Below are positions 13,457 to 14,677 of a stretch of 14,677 bases of DNA, one piece after another. Both the position numbers and the translations under genes were made by a program. Source of the DNA: Pseudomonadota bacterium (GTDB lineage: Bacteria > Pseudomonadota > Gammaproteobacteria > Burkholderiales > Burkholderiaceae); contig CAUJJP010000113.1 in NCBI GenBank assembly GCA_963205525.1, forward strand, positions 1-14,677, read 5' to 3'. The first letter of the stretch is position 1; each line of letters begins with the position of its first letter. The notes beneath the pieces were generated by a model. The model was not told the origin of the DNA, did no database searches, and worked only from the letters and a program-made list of their open reading frames with translations.

Positions 13457-14677
13457 TCAGAGCACGCGCAGACGCGGCGCCGCGCCGCCGCCCGGTGTCT
13501 GCAGTCCGCGCACGAAGTCACGGATCGCCGGCTCCTCGATGAAGTCGGCCGCCGAATGCGCGCCGAGGATGCGCTCGGGCGCCACCGCCCGGCTGATGGC
13601 GTAGCCCTGGGCATGGTCGACCCCGGCCTCGGCCAGGGTCTGCAGCGTCGCCAGGTCTTCGGCGTACTCGCCCACGGACTGCATGCCGAGCTGGCGCGCC
13701 AGTCCCGCGAGCGAGGTCACGATCGCCATTCCGGCCGGGTTGTGCACGGCGTCGCGCACCAGCGAGCCGTCGAGCTTGAGGGCGTCCACCGCCAGCCCCT
13801 TGAGGTAGCCGAAGGACGAGTAGCCGGCGCCGAAGTCGTCCAGCGCCACCTGCACGCCCAGCGCGCGCGCGCGTTCGATGAAGCGCTGCATGTGGGCCAT
13901 GTCGGTCAGGGCCACGGTCTCGGTGATCTCCAGGCAGATCCGCCCCACCAGCGCGCGCTGCCTTTCCAGCAGATCGAACAGCTCGGCGACGAAGCCCTCG
14001 TCGTTGAGCGATGCGCCCGAGAGGTTGACGCCGATGGAGCGCGTGCGGGGCAGCCGCGCCGCGTGTTCCTGCAGCCAGGCGATGACGGCGTGGAGCACCC
14101 AGCGGTCGACCAGCGCGCTGCGGCCGCAGGCCTCGGCGGCCTCGACGACGACGCCGCCGGAGAGGACCTCGCCGTCGTCCTTGCGCAGGCGCAGCAGGAC
14201 CTCGAAGTCCAGCGAATCGAAGGGCCGGCGCAGCGACAGCTGCGGCTGCATGAGCAGGAACAGGCCGTCCGGCGTCTGGCCGCGCTCGAGGACGGCGATC
14301 AGCGCCAGCAGCTCCTGGTGGTGGCGGAAGAAGGCGTCCGCGCCCTCCATCACCATCAGCCGTTCGCCCGGTCGCTTCTTCGCCTCCCGGCACAAGGTGT
14401 CGGCGGCGGAGATGATCTGCGCCAGCGCCGCGCCGCCGAAGCTCTGCGCCGCCACCAGGCCGGCGGAGACGCGCAGCTCGAAGCGCTGCTCCCCGATCTG
14501 GAACGGCGAGGCCGAGATCAGCGCGCAGATGTTGCGGCAGCACTGCGCCGCCTCGTTGACGCTGGCGTCCGGGAATGCGACCACGAATTCGTCGCCGCCC
14601 ACGCGTGCCAGCAGCGCGCTGGGGTCGAGCTGGCTGCGCATGCGCTCGCAGACCTGGCGCAGCACGGCGTCGCCGGC
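13457..14677 (-). CDS. GGDEF-EAL cyclic-di-GMP enzyme, N-terminus outside window
   Basis: The last 406 codons of a larger gene; the frame is open to the window edge. The visible start (GDAVLRQVCERMR) is already inside a GGDEF domain, whose active-site motif RVGGDEF is intact, so synthesis of cyclic-di-GMP is possible. The EAL phosphodiesterase domain follows with its catalytic set present: EVLLRL in place of EALLR, NLSGASL, CLEITET, LDDFGAGYSS, LKLDGSLV, VGEYAED and QGYAISRAV. Both halves therefore look competent, though in such fusions one is often regulatory. The EAL loop and metal ligands match active enzymes. Sensor or membrane domains would be further upstream and cannot be seen. It precedes the chemoreceptor gene by 109 bases in the same direction. 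Confidence 0.92.
   Translation of the reverse strand, partial: AGDAVLRQVCERMRSQLDPSALLARVGGDEFVVAFPDASVNEAAQCCRNICALISASPFQIGEQRFELRVSAGLVAAQSFGGAALAQIISAADTLCREAKKRPGERLMVMEGADAFFRHHQELLALIAVLERGQTPDGLFLLMQPQLSLRRPFDSLDFEVLLRLRKDDGEVLSGGVVVEAAEACGRSALVDRWVLHAVIAWLQEHAARLPRTRSIGVNLSGASLNDEGFVAELFDLLERQRALVGRICLEITETVALTDMAHMQRFIERARALGVQVALDDFGAGYSSFGYLKGLAVDALKLDGSLVRDAVHNPAGMAIVTSLAGLARQLGMQSVGEYAEDLATLQTLAEAGVDHAQGYAISRAVAPERILGAHSAADFIEEPAIRDFVRGLQTPGGGAAPRLRVL

Overview
The window is about 14.7 kb of very GC-rich DNA, probably from a betaproteobacterium of the Burkholderiales/Rhodocyclales type. The reasons are the BktB-like thiolase, the ProQ protein with a conserved betaproteobacterial-style C-terminal tail, and a chemoreceptor whose sensor sits at the C-terminus. 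This assignment is inferred from protein style; no rRNA or marker gene is present. There are no tRNA or rRNA genes, no CRISPR array and no transposase.

Left edge (1-960), accessory DNA. A two-gene toxin-antitoxin module (BrnT-like toxin, then a ribbon-helix-helix antitoxin) lies on the minus strand. The antitoxin gene runs straight into a well-formed 68-bp integron attC site (271-338): matching 7-bp outer boxes, paired inner boxes and one extrahelical base. The module therefore looks like an integron gene cassette of about 675 bp. No integrase gene is in the window. A second, truncated attC may lie at the extreme left edge and a decayed one to the right. Region 952-1403 holds only a weakly supported hypothetical ORF.

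Centre left (1404-6215). A small monooxygenase-fold protein (+) converges on a complete, tightly coupled minus-strand operon for a BMP-family ABC importer. Its order is periplasmic binding protein, double ATPase, permease, permease, with 1-4 base overlaps or 7-base spacing. The substrate is probably a nucleoside, purine or related compound.

Region 6216-6531 has no gene but is dense in structure: a hairpin in the importer leader, eight tandem copies of a 12-bp unit, two further strong inverted repeats and a GC-rich terminator-like stem-loop behind the thiolase gene. The thiolase (6532-7716, -) is divergent from a run of plus-strand housekeeping-type genes: a transglutaminase-like protein, a ProQ/FinO RNA chaperone with long disordered arms, a DUF1810 protein and an overlapping single-pass membrane protein (7821-10610).

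Right part (10631-14677), all minus strand. In order of transcription there is a GGDEF-EAL cyclic-di-GMP enzyme (N-terminus outside the window), a chemoreceptor without clear membrane segments, and a class III CoA-transferase. The intervals are short (109 and 26 bp), so they may form one transcription unit linking second-messenger signalling, sensing and CoA-ester metabolism.
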